DNA from: PBB1 sp965229345
GTDB lineage: Bacteria > Pseudomonadota > Gammaproteobacteria > Burkholderiales > Burkholderiaceae_C
Reading direction: 5' to 3'
Assembly: GCA_965229345.1 (NCBI GenBank)
Contig: OZ245872.1
Span: forward strand, 1,860,001 to 1,924,000
Length of the DNA: 64,000 bases
A program made the position numbers and the translations under genes. The notes below the pieces were generated by a model. That model had not been told where the DNA came from. It saw only the letters and a program-made list of their open reading frames with translations, and made no database searches. How positions within the stretch are numbered: the first letter of the stretch is position 1; each line of letters begins with the position of its first letter. Positions 36,808 to 46,223 of this stretch are shown piece by piece.

Positions 36808-38712
36808 TCACTGATGCACCGCAGGCCGCACCAGCGCCGGTCGGCCGCCGAAGCGTTTCAAGATCGATTGTTCGATGCCGGCGGCGTCGAGCCCGCAGCG
36901 TGACATCAGCACCGCCGGGTCGCCGTGCTCGATGAACTCGTCGGGCAGGCCCAGCACCAGCACCGGCGTCGTGAGCCCGGCCTGCTGCAGTGCTTCGAGC
37001 ACGGCCGAGCCCGCGCCGCCCATCGTGCAGCCGTCTTCGACCGTGACCAGCGCATCATGGGTGCGTGCCAGTTCTGCGACCAGATCGGCATCGAGCGGCT
37101 TCGCAAAGCGCATGTTGGCCACCGTCGCGTCGAGGCGCTCTGCCACGTCCAGTGCTGGGTAGAGCAGGGTGCCAAAGGCCAGGATGGCGATGCGCTTGCC
37201 GTGGGTGCCCGCGTTCTGCCCCGCCTCGCGACGCACCTCGCCCTTGCCGAGCGGGATCGCCGTCATCGCGCTCTGCAGCTCGACGCCCACACCCTTGCCA
37301 CGCGGGTAACGCACGGCGGTCGGGTGGTCTTGCAGGAAGGCGGTGTACAGCAGCTGCCGGCACTCGTTCTCGTCGGCCGGTGTCATCACGCTCATGTTCG
37401 GGATGCAGCGCAGGTAGGCGATGTCGTAGTTGCCCGCGTGCGTCGCACCATCGGCACCGACCAGGCCCGCGCGGTCGAGGGCGAACACCACCGGCAGGTT
37501 CTGGATGGCCACGTCGTGGATCAACTGGTCGTAGGCGCGCTGCAGGAAGGTGGAATAGATCGCGACCACCGGCTTCAGCCCTTCACAGGCGAGGCCGGCA
37601 GCGAAGGTCACCGCGTGCTGCTCGGCGATGCCGACATCGTGGTAGCGGTTCGGGAAGCGGCGCTCGAACTCGACCATGCCCGAGCCTTCGCGCATCGCCG
37701 GGGTGATGCCCACCAGCCGCTCGTCCAGCGCCGCCATGTCGCACAGCCAGCTGCCGAAGACCTGGGTGAAGGTCGGCTTGCCGGGCGCGGCGGCCTTGAT
37801 GCCCACTGCCGGGTCGAACTTGCCGGGCCCGTGGTAGTTGATCGGGTCGTTCTCGGCCAGTTTGTAGCCCTGGCCCTTCTTGGTGACCACGTGCAGGAAT
37901 TGCGGCCCCTTCAGGTTGCGCAGGTTCTCCAGCGTCGGGATCAGCGCGTCGAGGTCGTGGCCGTCGATCGGGCCGACATAGTTGAAGCCGAACTCCTCGA
38001 AGATCGTGCCCGGCACGACCATGCCCTTGGCGTGCGACTCGAAGCGCCGGGCCAGCTCCAGCAACGGCGGCGCGTTCTTCAGCACCGACTTGGCGGTGTC
38101 GCGTGCGTTGGCGTAAAAGCGACCGCTCATCAGCCGCGCCAGGTAGCGGTTCAGCGCGCCGACCGGCGGCGAGATCGACATGTCGTTGTCGTTCAGGATC
38201 ACCAGCACATCGGCACCGGCGACGCCGGCGTTGTTCAGCGCCTCGAAGGCCATGCCGGCGCTCATCGCGCCGTCGCCGATCACCGCGATCGACTTGCGGT
38301 GTTCACCCTTCAAGGCGGCACCGACCGCCATGCCGAGCGCAGCCGAGATCGAGGTGCTGCTGTGTGCGGTGCCGAAGGTGTCGTACTCGCTTTCGTCGCG
38401 ACGCGGAAAGCCGCTGATGCCGCCGAGCTGGCGCAGCGAGCCCATGCGGTCGCGGCGGCCGGTGAGGATCTTGTGCGGGTAGGTCTGGTGCCCGACATCC
38501 CACACGATGCGGTCGTGCGGCGTGTTGAACACATGGTGCAGCGCGACCGTCAGTTCCACCGTGCCCAGGTTGGACGACAGGTGACCGCCGGTCTGCGACA
38601 CGCTGTGCAGCAGGTAATCGCGCAGCTCGCCAGACAGGGTGTGCAGTTCGCTGCGCGACAGGCGCCGGACATCGGCGGGCGATTCGATCGATTGGAGCAA
38701 TGCTTTTTTCAT
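36808..38712 (-). CDS. dxs: 1-deoxy-D-xylulose-5-phosphate synthase
   Basis: First step of the non-mevalonate isoprenoid pathway (pyruvate plus glyceraldehyde-3-phosphate). 634 residues with the His of HLSSNLGTVELTVALH, VWDVGHQTYPHKILTGRRD, the thiamine diphosphate motif VIGDGAMSAGMAFEALNNAG, and the transketolase central domain with FPNRYHDVGIAEQHAVTFAA. The C-terminal domain is complete. The ATG at 38712 lies 2 bp after the ispA stop; xseB-ispA-dxs forms one operon. Confidence 0.98.
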   Translation of the reverse strand: MKKALLQSIESPADVRRLSRSELHTLSGELRDYLLHSVSQTGGHLSSNLGTVELTVALHHVFNTPHDRIVWDVGHQTYPHKILTGRRDRMGSLRQLGGISGFPRRDESEYDTFGTAHSSTSISAALGMAVGAALKGEHRKSIAVIGDGAMSAGMAFEALNNAGVAGADVLVILNDNDMSISPPVGALNRYLARLMSGRFYANARDTAKSVLKNAPPLLELARRFESHAKGMVVPGTIFEEFGFNYVGPIDGHDLDALIPTLENLRNLKGPQFLHVVTKKGQGYKLAENDPINYHGPGKFDPAVGIKAAAPGKPTFTQVFGSWLCDMAALDERLVGITPAMREGSGMVEFERRFPNRYHDVGIAEQHAVTFAAGLACEGLKPVVAIYSTFLQRAYDQLIHDVAIQNLPVVFALDRAGLVGADGATHAGNYDIAYLRCIPNMSVMTPADENECRQLLYTAFLQDHPTAVRYPRGKGVGVELQSAMTAIPLGKGEVRREAGQNAGTHGKRIAILAFGTLLYPALDVAERLDATVANMRFAKPLDADLVAELARTHDALVTVEDGCTMGGAGSAVLEALQQAGLTTPVLVLGLPDEFIEHGDPAVLMSRCGLDAAGIEQSILKRFGGRPALVRPAVHQ

Positions 38713-38714
38713 CG

Positions 38715-39620
38715 TCAACGGTCCCGTTCCACCACCTTGTCGGCCAGCAGGCCCAGCCACACCGTGTCGCGCAGCGCCGAGCGTGCCAGTGCCGATTGCG
38801 CCTGGTCGCGCAGTTCCATGGCATGCCGCCGCGCCGCGTCCAACCCCATCAGGCTGACGTAGGTGGGCTTGTTGGCATCCACATCCTTGCCCGCCGTCTT
38901 GCCGAGCGTGTCCGATGCCTGGGTCACGTCGAGCACGTCGTCGATCACCTGGAAAGCCAGTCCGATCGAGTCGCCGTAAACCTCGAGCGCCGACCAGGCC
39001 GCTGCGTCGATGTCGCCGCAGGCCGCGCCCATCATCACGCTGGCCCGCAGCAGGGCACCGGTTTTGCGATGGTGCATGTCGCGCAGGCTGTGCTCGTCGA
39101 GCGGGCGGCCGACGCTGGCCAGATCGATCGCCTGGCCACCGGCCATGCCGGCATGGCCCGCCGCGCGAGCGAGCAGTCCGCACAGCCGGGCCTGCAGCGC
39201 GGGCGGTAGCACGTCATCGGGATCTGTCGGCGCTTCGGGGGTGAGTACCTCGAAGGCCAGCGCCTGCATGGCATCACCGGCGAGCATCGCGGGCGCCTCG
39301 CCAAATTTCACATGGACGGTCGGCTTGCCGCGACGCAGCACGTCGTTGTCCATGCAGGGCATGTCGTCATGCACCAGCGAATAGGCGTGGATCAGTTCGA
39401 CAGCGCACGCGGCTCGCAGCGACGCCATGCGTCGGCCGCCCACTGCATGGGCTGCGGCCAGCGCCAACAGCGGGCGCAGGCGCTTTCCGCCGTCCAGCAC
39501 GGCGTATCGCATGGCCGTGCCGAGGCACGCCGGCGCATCTGCCGGCACCCACCGACTCAGGAACGCCTCAACGGCCGCCAGTTCGGCACGTGCCCAGGTG
39601 TCGAAATCGGCAACCGTCAT
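38715..39620 (-). CDS. ispA: Farnesyl diphosphate synthase
   Basis: 301 residues. The first Asp-rich motif is in LVHDDMPCMDNDVLRRGKPT and the second is FQVIDDVLDV, with GGKRLRP near the N-terminus. It makes C15 farnesyl-PP for quinones and undecaprenyl-PP. The ATG at 39620 overlaps the xseB stop by 4 bp, which decides this start over a TTG four codons upstream. Confidence 0.96.
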   Translation of the reverse strand: MTVADFDTWARAELAAVEAFLSRWVPADAPACLGTAMRYAVLDGGKRLRPLLALAAAHAVGGRRMASLRAACAVELIHAYSLVHDDMPCMDNDVLRRGKPTVHVKFGEAPAMLAGDAMQALAFEVLTPEAPTDPDDVLPPALQARLCGLLARAAGHAGMAGGQAIDLASVGRPLDEHSLRDMHHRKTGALLRASVMMGAACGDIDAAAWSALEVYGDSIGLAFQVIDDVLDVTQASDTLGKTAGKDVDANKPTYVSLMGLDAARRHAMELRDQAQSALARSALRDTVWLGLLADKVVERDR

Positions 39621-39907
39621 GTGGGATTCCAAGGCTTGAGCTGGCCGTCTTCGAGCACCTTGACCTGGTTCTCGACCGCTTCGAGGCGGGCGCGGCAGAA
39701 ATTCAGAAGCGAGGCACCTCGCCGGTAGCTGTCGAGCAGGCGATCAAGGGGCAGTTGTCCTGCCTCCATTGCGCCGACCAGTCGCTCGAGTTCGGACAGC
39801 GCGGCTTCGTAGGTCTCCGGCAGCGGTTCGGGCGGATTCGTGGGCTGCGACGCGGAAGGGGCGGAAGCAGGCGCGGGGCTCGTCGGGGCGGGTGATGACT
39901 TGACCAT
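39617..39907 (-). CDS. xseB: Exodeoxyribonuclease VII small subunit
   Basis: 96 residues. A Pro/Ala/Ser-rich leader of about 30 residues precedes the conserved two-helix core YEAALSELERLVGAMEAGQL and LLDSYRRGASLLNFCRARLE. It binds the XseA catalytic subunit. First gene of the isoprenoid operon; the xseB-ispA-dxs order is common in proteobacteria. A TACAAT box at 39929-39934 may be its -10. The 159-bp gap to the divergent Rieske gene holds the promoters of both. Confidence 0.94.
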   Translation of the reverse strand: MVKSSPAPTSPAPASAPSASQPTNPPEPLPETYEAALSELERLVGAMEAGQLPLDRLLDSYRRGASLLNFCRARLEAVENQVKVLEDGQLKPWNPT

Positions 39908-40066
39908 GAACGATTGAAGTGCCGCTTCATTGTAGTCAGCGGTCTTTCGATGCGACGCCGCCTTAAAATGAGGGAAGACCAGCGTTTCATCTGAATCCGC
40001 TGGGGCGACGGCGCCAGGACCCGAGGTGCCGAATTGCCCACTGCTTATCTGGAGACACTCCCGGCC

Positions 40067-41311
40067 ATGTCCGAATTGTTAGTCGCGCGCGGCGCTGTGG
40101 CGACGTCTGCGGGACACCCTGCGCGACCCCGCGATGCGCACAACGCGCTGCCCTTGGCTGCCTCGGCCTATTTCGACGAGGCGCTGTTTCAGCGGGAAGT
40201 GGACACCCTGTTCCACCACGGTCCGCGCTACCTCGGGCACGAACTGTCGGTCCCCCAGCCCGGCGACTACTACACGTTGCCGCAGGAAGGCGACGGTCGC
40301 GTGCTGGTGCGCACGCCGACCAGCGTCGAATTGATCTCCAACGTCTGCCGACATCGCCAGGCGCTGATCCTGCACGGTCGCGGCAACACCCACAGCAACA
40401 TCGTCTGCCCGCTGCACCGCTGGACCTACGATCTGAAGGGCCAGTTGATCGGCGCCCCGCATTTCGCCGAGTCGCCCTGCCTGCACCTGAACAACTACAA
40501 GACGCGCAGCTGGAACGGCCTGGTGTTCGAAGACAACGGTTGCGACGTCGCCGGCGACCTGGCAGCGCTCGGCCCACGGGCCGACCTCGATTTCACCGGC
40601 CATGTGCTCGACCGGGTGCATGTGCACGAGTGCCACTACAACTGGAAGACCTTCATCGAGGTCTACCTCGAGGACTACCACGTTGGTCCGTTCCATCCCG
40701 GCCTGGGCAACTTCGTCACCACCGACGACCTGCGCTGGGAAATGGGCCCGAACTATTCGGTGCAGACCGTGGGCGTTGCCACCGCGGCCGGCGAGGCCCT
40801 GGGCAAACCGGGTTCCAGCGTCTACAGCCGCTGGCACGACGAGGTGCTGCGTTATCAGCAGGAACACCACGAGGGCCGCCCGCCGAAGCACGGTGCGATC
40901 TGGCTGACGTATTACCCCGGCGTGATGGTCGAGTGGTACCCCAACGTGCTGGTGGTGTCGACCCTGTATCCGCGCGGCCCGCGCCACACCACCAATGTGG
41001 TCGAGTTCTATTACCCCGAAGAGATCGCTGCGTTCGAGCGTGAATACATGGACACGCAACAGGCGGCCTACCTCGAAACCTGTGTCGAGGACGACGAGAT
41101 CGCGATGCGCATGGACCAGGGCCGCGCAGCGCTGTGGCAGCGTGGTGACCACGAGTCCGGCCCGTACCAGAGCCCGATGGAAGACGGCATGGAGCAGTTC
41201 CATGCCTGGTACCGCGATGCCATGGGCGGGGCGCTGACATCGCCCAGCGGCGCCCCCGCCACCATGCCGCCGCGCGCGCTGAACCCCGTCGCGGCCAAGG
41301 TCGCCCCATGA
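40067..41311 (+). CDS. Rieske [2Fe-2S] ring-hydroxylating oxygenase, alpha subunit
   Basis: 414 residues. The Rieske centre CxH-x17-CxxH is intact (CRHRQALIL ... CPLHRW). The mononuclear iron site His-x4-His is in EDYHVGPFHPGL, preceded by the bridging acidic residue. The C-terminal catalytic domain is complete. The substrate cannot be read from sequence. No reductase, ferredoxin or beta subunit gene is adjacent, so electron donors must come from elsewhere. The stop overlaps the sseA start by 4 bp. The ATG at 40067 has GGAGA about 11 bases upstream. Confidence 0.9.
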   Translation: MSELLVARGAVATSAGHPARPRDAHNALPLAASAYFDEALFQREVDTLFHHGPRYLGHELSVPQPGDYYTLPQEGDGRVLVRTPTSVELISNVCRHRQALILHGRGNTHSNIVCPLHRWTYDLKGQLIGAPHFAESPCLHLNNYKTRSWNGLVFEDNGCDVAGDLAALGPRADLDFTGHVLDRVHVHECHYNWKTFIEVYLEDYHVGPFHPGLGNFVTTDDLRWEMGPNYSVQTVGVATAAGEALGKPGSSVYSRWHDEVLRYQQEHHEGRPPKHGAIWLTYYPGVMVEWYPNVLVVSTLYPRGPRHTTNVVEFYYPEEIAAFEREYMDTQQAAYLETCVEDDEIAMRMDQGRAALWQRGDHESGPYQSPMEDGMEQFHAWYRDAMGGALTSPSGAPATMPPRALNPVAAKVAP

Positions 41312-42186
41312 GCGATGCGGCGGCCCGGGCTGGCGTGTTCGACACGCTGATCCATGCGCAGGACTTGCGCAGTCTGATCGACAGCCACCGCCCGCTGGTG
41401 ATCCTCGATGCCAGCTTCGACCTGGCGGACGCCGCTGCCGGTGAACTGGCCCATCGCGCTGCGCACCTGCCCGGCGCCTTGCATGTGCACCTGGACCGCG
41501 ACCTGAGCGGCGCGAAGACCGGCCGCAACGGCCGCCATCCGCTGCCCGACCGTGCCGTGTTCGCGGCCACGGCCGGGCGCTTGGGCATCACGCCGAGCAC
41601 GCAGGTCGTGGTCTACGACCGTCAGGGCGCGATGTTCGCCGCCCGGGTGTGGTGGATGCTGCGCTGGCTCGGTCACGCACCAGTGGCGGTCCTCGATGGC
41701 GGCCTCGCGGCATGGCAGGCGGCCGGCTTCACGGTTGACAACGAAGTGGTCGGCGCGCAGCCCCAGGCGGCCTATCCGATCAGCACCGAGACATCCCCGC
41801 TGGTACGCACCATCGATGCCGACACGCTGCAAGGGCAGCTGGGTCGCCTCGCATTGATCGACGCGCGCGCGCCCGAGCGCTTTCGCGGCGACGTCGAGCC
41901 GCTGGACGCGCAGGCAGGGCACATCCCCGGGGCACGCAACCGTTTCTTCAAGGACAACCTCGCCGCCGACGGTGGCTTCAAGCCCGCCGATGTGTTGCGC
42001 GCTGAACTGCTGCCCCTGATCGGCGCGCGACCTGCAAGCGAGGTGGTGAACCAGTGCGGGTCGGGGGTCACCGCCTGCCACAACCTGCTGGCCATGGCCG
42101 TGGCCGGGATCGACGGCGCGGTGCTGTATGCGGGTTCATGGAGTGAATGGTCGTCCGATCCCAAGCGCCCGGTGGCCCGCGGCTGA
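41308..42186 (+). CDS. sseA: 3-mercaptopyruvate/thiosulfate sulfurtransferase (tandem rhodanese)
   Basis: 292 residues with two rhodanese domains; the N-terminal one lacks the catalytic Cys, the C-terminal one has it in NQCGSGVTACHN. The CGSGVTA loop is typical of SseA, which prefers mercaptopyruvate. It transfers sulfane sulfur to thiols or cyanide. It is translationally coupled to the Rieske oxygenase gene (ATGA overlap at 41308), an unusual pairing. Confidence 0.93.
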   Translation: MSDAAARAGVFDTLIHAQDLRSLIDSHRPLVILDASFDLADAAAGELAHRAAHLPGALHVHLDRDLSGAKTGRNGRHPLPDRAVFAATAGRLGITPSTQVVVYDRQGAMFAARVWWMLRWLGHAPVAVLDGGLAAWQAAGFTVDNEVVGAQPQAAYPISTETSPLVRTIDADTLQGQLGRLALIDARAPERFRGDVEPLDAQAGHIPGARNRFFKDNLAADGGFKPADVLRAELLPLIGARPASEVVNQCGSGVTACHNLLAMAVAGIDGAVLYAGSWSEWSSDPKRPVARG

Positions 42187-42228
42187 GCGCATCGGGTTCT
42201 TGCGGGACTGTGTTTCAAGGAGCACCTC

Positions 42229-42663
42229 ATGTACAAGCGCATCCTCGTTCCGACCGACGGTTCGGATCTCACCACGGCGGCAGTGAACACGGCCATCACG
42301 CTGGCCAAGACCTTGGGCGCGCAGATCGTGACGGTCTGCGTCCGGGAGCCCTTTCCCTACGGCGCGATTTCCGAGATGCAGCCGGTTCCGCCGCAGGCAT
42401 ATTTCGATGCGCAAGAACGCATCATCGCCAGCCGGGTGCAGCAGGTTCAGCAGGCCTGTGCATCCGCCGGCGTCGCCTGTGTCGCGCACACGGTCGATGC
42501 CGAGCAGCCCTGGCAAGGGATCATCGATGTGGCCACATCGTCAGGCTGCGACCTGGTGGTGATGGCCTCGCACGGCCGACGTGGCCTGTCTGCCTTGCTG
42601 CTGGGCAGCGAGACCCAGAAGGTGCTGACGCACAGCAGCGTGCCGGTGCTGGTCGTGCGCTGA
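42229..42663 (+). CDS. Universal stress protein (UspA family)
   Basis: 144 residues: MYKRILVPTDGSDLTTAAVN at the N-terminus and the ATP-binding G-x2-G-x9-G-S motif in SHGRRGLSALLLGSETQKVL, so it is the nucleotide-binding class. A strong AAGGAG site precedes the ATG. It follows sseA by 42 bp on the same strand. Confidence 0.95.
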   Translation: MYKRILVPTDGSDLTTAAVNTAITLAKTLGAQIVTVCVREPFPYGAISEMQPVPPQAYFDAQERIIASRVQQVQQACASAGVACVAHTVDAEQPWQGIIDVATSSGCDLVVMASHGRRGLSALLLGSETQKVLTHSSVPVLVVR

Positions 42664-42762
42664 CGCGTTGCCTGCCGATCGGAGTGCTGACTGCGGTGGC
42701 CGCCACGGGCTTGCGCCTGTGGTGCGGCTCGAAGCGTCACAGTTTTCCCCGACAATGATTTG

Positions 42763-44316
42763 ATGGATTCGACTCTGGCTGCACGGCCTGCTTCGTTCGA
42801 CACGGCCGGCACCCGCTGGCGCGGCCTGCTGGCAGCCATCGACATGGGGTCCAACAGTTTCCGCCTCGAGCTGGGCCAGCTCGATGGCGTGCGCTACCGC
42901 CGCATCGATTACCTCAAGGAAACCGTACGACTGGGCGCTGGCCTCGACGAAAACGGCTTGCTGACCGAGGAGGCCATGCTGCGCGGCCTCGCGTGCCTGG
43001 CGCGATTCGCGAACCGGCTGGAAGGCATCGCGTCGTGGCAGGTGCGTGCCGTGGCCACCCAGACCCTGCGCGAAGCGCGCAACCGCAACGCCTTTCTGGC
43101 ACGTGCCGAAGGCGTTCTGGGACACCCGATCGAGGTGATTTCCGGCCGCGAAGAAGCCCGACTGATCTACGCCGGGGTGGCACGGCTGCAGCCGTCGACG
43201 CAACCGCGGCTGGTCATCGACATCGGTGGGCGCTCCACCGAGATGATCCTGGGCCACGGCCGCAAGCCGGTGCGCGCCGAATCGTTCCAGGTGGGCAGCG
43301 TCAGCCTCTCGATGAAGTATTTCGGCACCGGGCGCTACACCGAGGCCGCGTTCCGGGCCGCGCAGGTGGCCGCAGGTGCGGAGCTCGAAGAGGCGCTGCA
43401 GCCCTTTGCGCCCGACCACTGGGTCGAGGCCCTGGGCTCGTCGGGCACGGTCGGTGCGGTGTCGCAACTGCTGCAGGCCAATCGCATCACCGACGGGCGC
43501 ATCACGCCGGGGGGATTGCGCTGGCTGATGGAGCAGTGCATCGCTGCCGGCCGGGTCGAGCGTCTTTCGCTGGCCGGGCTGAAGGAAGACCGCCGCGCGA
43601 TCATCGCGGGTGGCCTGTCCATCCTGTACACACTCGCCACGCATTTCGGCATCGATGCGTTGCTGCCCGCGCGCGGCGCACTGCGCCAGGGTGTGATCTT
43701 CGATCTCGACGAACGGCTCAACGCCAGCCAGCAACCGAACGACGGCGAAGACATGCGCGACAGCTCGGTGCGCGAGTTGCAGCGCCGGTTCCTGGTCGAT
43801 GAGCCGCAGGCCCTGCGCGTGGCCCAGGTGGCCGAACAGCTCTATCACCACGTCCAGCCCGATGCCAGCCGCGATTCGCGTCGCGAGTTGCAGTGGGCCT
43901 GCGCCTTGCACGAGATCGGCATGATGGTGTCGCACCACGATCACCACCGCCACAGTGCCTACATGCTGGGCCACGTCGATGCGCCCGGGTTTTCGCAGTC
44001 CCAGCAGCGGCGTCTGGCCGAGCTGGTGCTGGCCCAGCGTGGCGGCCTGCGCAAGGTCGAGGCCAGCCTGGCGCAGGTCGAGTTCGCCTGGCAGGCCTTG
44101 TGCCTGCGGCTGGCGATCATCAAGTGCCATGCCCGCGGCACGGTGGACAAGCACGCCATCGCCCTGCGGCGCAGCGGCTCGGTGGCCGAGCTGAGCTGGC
44201 AACCCGGCTGGCTCGAGAACCACCCGCGCACCCATTACCTGCTGACCGAAGAGGCCGCGACCTGGCAGCGCAGCGGACCCCTGCTGCTCGAACTGCCTCG
44301 CACGACGGGTTACTAG
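42763..44316 (+). CDS. ppx: Exopolyphosphatase / pppGpp phosphohydrolase family (Ppx/GppA)
   Basis: 517 residues. It has the actin-like N-terminal domain with IDMGSNSFRLELGQL, the catalytic-Glu region SGREEARLIYAGV, VIDIGGRSTEMILG, then a C-terminal HD-like domain (LQWACALHEIGMMVSHHDHH). Ppx degrades polyphosphate; GppA members hydrolyse pppGpp. The exact specificity is not settled by sequence. The ATG at 42763 is preferred to a TTG one codon upstream. The TonB-like gene starts 4 bp after its stop. Confidence 0.93.
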   Translation: MDSTLAARPASFDTAGTRWRGLLAAIDMGSNSFRLELGQLDGVRYRRIDYLKETVRLGAGLDENGLLTEEAMLRGLACLARFANRLEGIASWQVRAVATQTLREARNRNAFLARAEGVLGHPIEVISGREEARLIYAGVARLQPSTQPRLVIDIGGRSTEMILGHGRKPVRAESFQVGSVSLSMKYFGTGRYTEAAFRAAQVAAGAELEEALQPFAPDHWVEALGSSGTVGAVSQLLQANRITDGRITPGGLRWLMEQCIAAGRVERLSLAGLKEDRRAIIAGGLSILYTLATHFGIDALLPARGALRQGVIFDLDERLNASQQPNDGEDMRDSSVRELQRRFLVDEPQALRVAQVAEQLYHHVQPDASRDSRRELQWACALHEIGMMVSHHDHHRHSAYMLGHVDAPGFSQSQQRRLAELVLAQRGGLRKVEASLAQVEFAWQALCLRLAIIKCHARGTVDKHAIALRRSGSVAELSWQPGWLENHPRTHYLLTEEAATWQRSGPLLLELPRTTGY

Positions 44317-44320
44317 CCCG

Positions 44321-46213
44321 GTGGACCGCAGCTCGGTGGACCGGTCAGCGCAGCCGCCCCATCCGCCCCGGAGGCGACAGTCGCTGACGTTCGCGCTGCT
44401 CCTGTCGCTGCTGATTCACGCGTTGCTGCTGAGCCTGACCTTCAGCGGCCAGGGCTGGGGGCTCCCTGGTTTTTCCTTCCCGTGGCAACAGCGGCGTGCC
44501 GAGGCGCCCGACCTGCGCGTCTTGCTGATCCCTGCCCGAGACCCGTCGGTGCCAGCGGCGGTCGTCTCAACCGCCGAACCGGTGCCAGCCGCATCGATCG
44601 AGCCGCGGGTTGCCGAGCGCCCGGCCAGCCCCTCTGTCGCAGCGGTGGATGTTGCGCAGGCCCCGGCGCCCGAGGTGCCTCCTGCGCAGAGCGAACAGGT
44701 GGCGGCCCTCGAATCGACGCCCGAGCGTCCCCCCGAACCCGTGCCCCCGCCGCAAGCCAGCGTGATCGCAGCCGTTGCGCCTGCCCCAGCTGAGCCGTCT
44801 TCTGAAGCACCTGCCGAGGTCGCACCAGCCGCTGTCGCGGCACCCACGGTGATGGCGGTCGAGCAGACCGACGAGCCCACCTGGGTGGTGGCCCCGGCCG
44901 CTGCATCCGCACCTACGCCCGTGCCGGCAGTGGCGCCGATGGCGGCACCGGCCGCATCGACGCCTGAAGCCGCTGCGTCGGCGCCCAGTGACATGGCCGC
45001 GGAAAAGCCGGACCTGGCCGAGGCCGATCGGTTGGCTCGGGAGGCGCATCGTCAGGCGCTGTTGCTGGAGGCGGCCAAGCTCGAGGCCGAACGCCAGGAG
45101 ACCGAGCGCAAGGAGGCCGCTCGCCGTGAAACGCAGCGCCTCGAGGCTGTGCGGCTCGAAACCGAGCGCCAGGAGCGGGCACGCCAGGAAGACGCTCGTC
45201 GGGAAGCGCAGCGCATCGAGAGTGCAAAACAAGAAGCACAAGAAGCAGCCCGCCTGGAGACCGCGGGACAAGAGGCATCGCGACAAGAGGCAGCGCGACA
45301 GGAAGCGCAGCGCGTCGAACGCGCAAGACAGGAGGAGGCAGAGCGTCAGCAGGCGCAGCGCCAGGAGCTGGCGCGCGACGAGGCTGCTCGCCAGGAAGCG
45401 CAACGCATCGAGAGCGCCAGACAGGAAGCCGTGCGCCAAGAGGCCGCGCGGCAGGAAGCCCAGCGCCAGGAAGCGGCCCGGCAGGAATCGGTGCGTCAGC
45501 AAGCGCAGCGGATCGAGCGGGCGCGGTTGGAGGCCGAACGCCAGCAAGCCGCACAGCAGCAAACGATCCGTGACGAAGCCGCCAGGCAGGAGGCCGTTCG
45601 TCAGGAGGCCGCGCGCCAAGAAGTCGCGCGGCAGGAGGCGGCTCGCCAGGAGGCTGCGCGTCTCGAGGCCGGGCGGCAGGAGGCGGCGCGGGCCGAAGCC
45701 GGGCGACAGGAAGCCGCGCGGGCTGAAGCCGCACGGGACGAGGCCCGGCGCGAAGCCTCGCGGCGCGCGATGGGACGCCAGCTGGATGAAGAAGCTGCTC
45801 GCCGTGCAGCGGCGTCAGAGGCCGCCAACCTGGCCCCCCGTTTCGAGCCGTCTTCTCGCGGGGCACGCCGGGGCCGTTTGTTCGGGCGCACCGACCCCAA
45901 CGCCGAACTCGTGCTCTATGCCGAAGCCTGGGCGCGCAAGATCGAGCTGAACATGACCGTCGATCGCATTCGGGACCTCGCGAAGCGGCCCCATAGCAAC
46001 CCGCTGGTGACGGTCGCGATACGCAGCGACGGATCGGTCGAATCGGTGAACTTTCTGCTCTCCAGCGGCGTGCCCGACATCGATGACGCCATTCGGCGCA
46101 TCGTCGAAAGCCTGTTGCCTTACCCGGCGTTCCCGCCGGCGCTGGCGCGTGAATACGACGTGATCGAAATCCGCCGAACCTGGATCATCGACAGCGCCGT
46201 CCGCTTGTACTGA
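44321..46213 (+). CDS. TonB/TolA-like energy-coupling protein with pentad-repeat helix
   Basis: 630 residues from a GTG start. The single N-terminal membrane helix (about 21-41) carries the SxxxH motif (Ser29, His33) that couples TonB/TolA to ExbBD/TolQR. Residues 45-235 form a Pro/Ala/Val/Glu-rich extended linker. Residues 241-480 are an uninterrupted Arg/Glu/Gln/Ala helix with a 5-residue repeat. The C-terminus (about 525-630) is a TonB/TolA-type domain (NPLVTVAIRSDGSVESVNFL, then IDDAIRRIVESLLPYPAFPP). It spans the periplasm. No exbBD or tolQR is adjacent. It could be a TolA paralogue or a TonB for a particular receptor; sequence does not decide. Confidence 0.85.
   Translation: MDRSSVDRSAQPPHPPRRRQSLTFALLLSLLIHALLLSLTFSGQGWGLPGFSFPWQQRRAEAPDLRVLLIPARDPSVPAAVVSTAEPVPAASIEPRVAERPASPSVAAVDVAQAPAPEVPPAQSEQVAALESTPERPPEPVPPPQASVIAAVAPAPAEPSSEAPAEVAPAAVAAPTVMAVEQTDEPTWVVAPAAASAPTPVPAVAPMAAPAASTPEAAASAPSDMAAEKPDLAEADRLAREAHRQALLLEAAKLEAERQETERKEAARRETQRLEAVRLETERQERARQEDARREAQRIESAKQEAQEAARLETAGQEASRQEAARQEAQRVERARQEEAERQQAQRQELARDEAARQEAQRIESARQEAVRQEAARQEAQRQEAARQESVRQQAQRIERARLEAERQQAAQQQTIRDEAARQEAVRQEAARQEVARQEAARQEAARLEAGRQEAARAEAGRQEAARAEAARDEARREASRRAMGRQLDEEAARRAAASEAANLAPRFEPSSRGARRGRLFGRTDPNAELVLYAEAWARKIELNMTVDRIRDLAKRPHSNPLVTVAIRSDGSVESVNFLLSSGVPDIDDAIRRIVESLLPYPAFPPALAREYDVIEIRRTWIIDSAVRLY
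45041..45765 (+). repeat. Degenerate 15-bp (5-residue) tandem repeats inside the TonB-like gene
   Basis: About 48 pentads of the form (A/x)-A-R-Q-E, for example RQEAARQEAARQEAARLEAG. At the DNA level units resemble caggaggccgcgcgc with synonymous drift. The last third (45590-45740) is the most regular. The reading frame stays open throughout. Confidence 0.85.
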
Positions 46214-46223
46214 CGGCCGGGGC

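Noticed and set aside
36925..38862. Plus-strand 645-codon frame across dxs and ispA
   Set aside because: Antisense to two well-identified genes; no motif.
45041..45765. CRISPR-like or minisatellite array
   Set aside because: The repeats are 15-bp, contiguous and in frame within a coding sequence; there are no spacers.
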